NCBI RefSeq assembly: GCF_017883985.1
Contig: NZ_PRDG01000001.1
Span: 110,182-174,181 of the forward strand
Source: Streptococcus oricebi
GTDB taxonomy: Bacteria; Bacillota; Bacilli; Lactobacillales; Streptococcaceae
DNA: 64,000 nt
Direction: 5' to 3'
The position numbers were made by a program, and so were the translations under genes. Below are positions 63,174-64,000 of the stretch, piece by piece. The notes beneath the pieces are model-generated. The model did no database searches. It was not told the origin of the DNA and was given only the letters and a program-made list of their open reading frames with translations. Each line of letters begins with the position of its first letter. Position 1 is the first letter of the stretch.

Positions 63174-64000
63174 ACTACCCTTGCCTTGGCAAGAAGAATT
63201 AGAAAAACTAGGCTTTGAAAAGCTAAGTCCCATCCAGGAAGCAGCCTTTACTCCGATTATGGAAGGAGAGAACCTTTTGGGGGTCAGTCCAACAGGGACG
63301 GGTAAAACCCTGGCCTATCTCTTTCCCAGCCTTCTAAAGCTCCAAGCTAGAAAGGCCCAACAACTCCTGATTTTGGCCCCTAATACCGAGCTAGCTGGAC
63401 AAATCTTTGAGGTCGTGAAAGATTGGGCTGGCTTGCTCGAGCTGCAAAGCCAACTCTTTATTTCCGGCTCCAGTCAAAAAAGGCAGATTGAACGTCTGAA
63501 AAAAGGTCCGGAAATCCTAATCGGAACACCTGGCCGAATTTTTGAATTGGTCAAGCTAAAAAAGATTAAAATGATGCAAGTCAATACCATTATCCTGGAT
63601 GAATTTGACCAATTATTGGAAGACTCCCACTATCATTTCGTTGACAAGATTATCCACTATGTTCCTAGAAACCAACAACTGATTTACATGAGCGCTACGA
63701 CCAAGTTTGACCAAGCCAAGCTAGCAGCAGGAACCCAGCGGATTGAGATAAATAATCAAGCCATGGATCAAATCAAGCACTACTATCTCCAAGTCAGCAA
63801 ACGAGATAAGGTGGAACTCCTTAGAAAATTGAGCAATATCCCCGACTTTAGGGGGCTGGTCTTTTTCAATTCCCTTTCTGACCTAGGCAATGCTGAGGAG
63901 AAGCTCCAATACCGAGGGGCTGATGCTTTTTCATTAGCTAGCGATGTCAATGTCAAGTTTCGTAAGGTCCTTCTGGATAAGTTTAAGGACCACCAGCTAA
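63157..64000 (+). CDS. DEAD/DEAH box RNA helicase, N-terminal part, continues past the window
   Basis: 281 residues are visible without a stop. Q motif PLPWQEELEKLGFEKLSPIQ, Walker A SPTGTGKTLA, motif Ib GTPGR, motif II DEFD (Phe in place of Ala) and motif III SAT, then the start of the second RecA domain. Cold-shock or ribosome-assembly RNA helicase by family. The start overlaps the oxidoreductase gene, with GGGAG upstream. Confidence 0.9.
   Translation, partial: MTIKDKLPLPWQEELEKLGFEKLSPIQEAAFTPIMEGENLLGVSPTGTGKTLAYLFPSLLKLQARKAQQLLILAPNTELAGQIFEVVKDWAGLLELQSQLFISGSSQKRQIERLKKGPEILIGTPGRIFELVKLKKIKMMQVNTIILDEFDQLLEDSHYHFVDKIIHYVPRNQQLIYMSATTKFDQAKLAAGTQRIEINNQAMDQIKHYYLQVSKRDKVELLRKLSNIPDFRGLVFFNSLSDLGNAEEKLQYRGADAFSLASDVNVKFRKVLLDKFKDHQL

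Overview
The window reads as a low-GC Gram-positive chromosome of the genus Streptococcus. The evidence is close agreement of ParC, ParE, PlsY, PepV, RpsA and LdcB with streptococcal proteins, a YSIRK-type signal, LPXTG proteins, and the gene orders plsY/parE-parC-ilvE, uvrC-nitroreductase-pepV and flavodoxin/chorismate mutase/crcB/rplS/tRNA-Arg. The species cannot be named from this sequence alone.

Layout. 1-1887: 5' part of a very large surface protein with an LPNTG motif near its N-terminus and G5 repeats, as in streptococcal IgA1/Zmp (M26) proteases. 2.2-11 kb: a CPBP membrane protease, then a galactose/alpha-galactoside block (galT, galK, GH36 alpha-galactosidase, divergent AraC-type activator, galR) and birA. 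A shared GalR-like operator motif occurs in the galK and galR promoters. 11.1-13.5 kb: IS relic, rpsA, tRNA-Gln, tRNA-Tyr. 13.5-24 kb: metallopeptidase, ilvE, parC, a five-gene accessory islet that includes a class III Fic enzyme, parE, plsY. 24-28 kb: cell-wall 5'-nucleotidase, mnmE. 28.2-31.6 kb: the most interesting part. It holds a lipase protein resembling the type VII-secreted TslA (lipase domain first, helical targeting domain last), a small helical partner gene, two tandem lipoprotein genes (candidate immunity proteins) with broken toxin 5' ends between them, a decayed orphan type II-A tracrRNA, and an ISL3-like relic. 31.6-45 kb: housekeeping genes (rplS, crcB pair, zinc-independent rpsN and rpmE paralogues, lone sufB, flavodoxin, pde2, ldcB, pepV, uvrC). 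45-55 kb: small accessory and decaying genes, dnaX, fRMsr, satDE-like pair, a hairpin-rich non-coding tract. 55-64 kb: leuABCD operon with CodY box, leader peptide and attenuator; udk; an oxidoreductase; the start of a DEAD-box helicase.

Regulation visible in the sequence: GalR-type operators and a cre-like site (galactose), CodY boxes (ilvE, leuA), ribosome-mediated attenuation (leuA), an AdcR box (rpsN2), and several extended -10 promoters lying exactly 6 nt before the ATG (plsY, uvrC, DUF3272 gene, fRMsr), which predicts leaderless mRNAs. IS ends, a 41-nt repeated terminator hairpin, a 55-bp tandem hairpin array and several pseudogenes mark the plastic zones.
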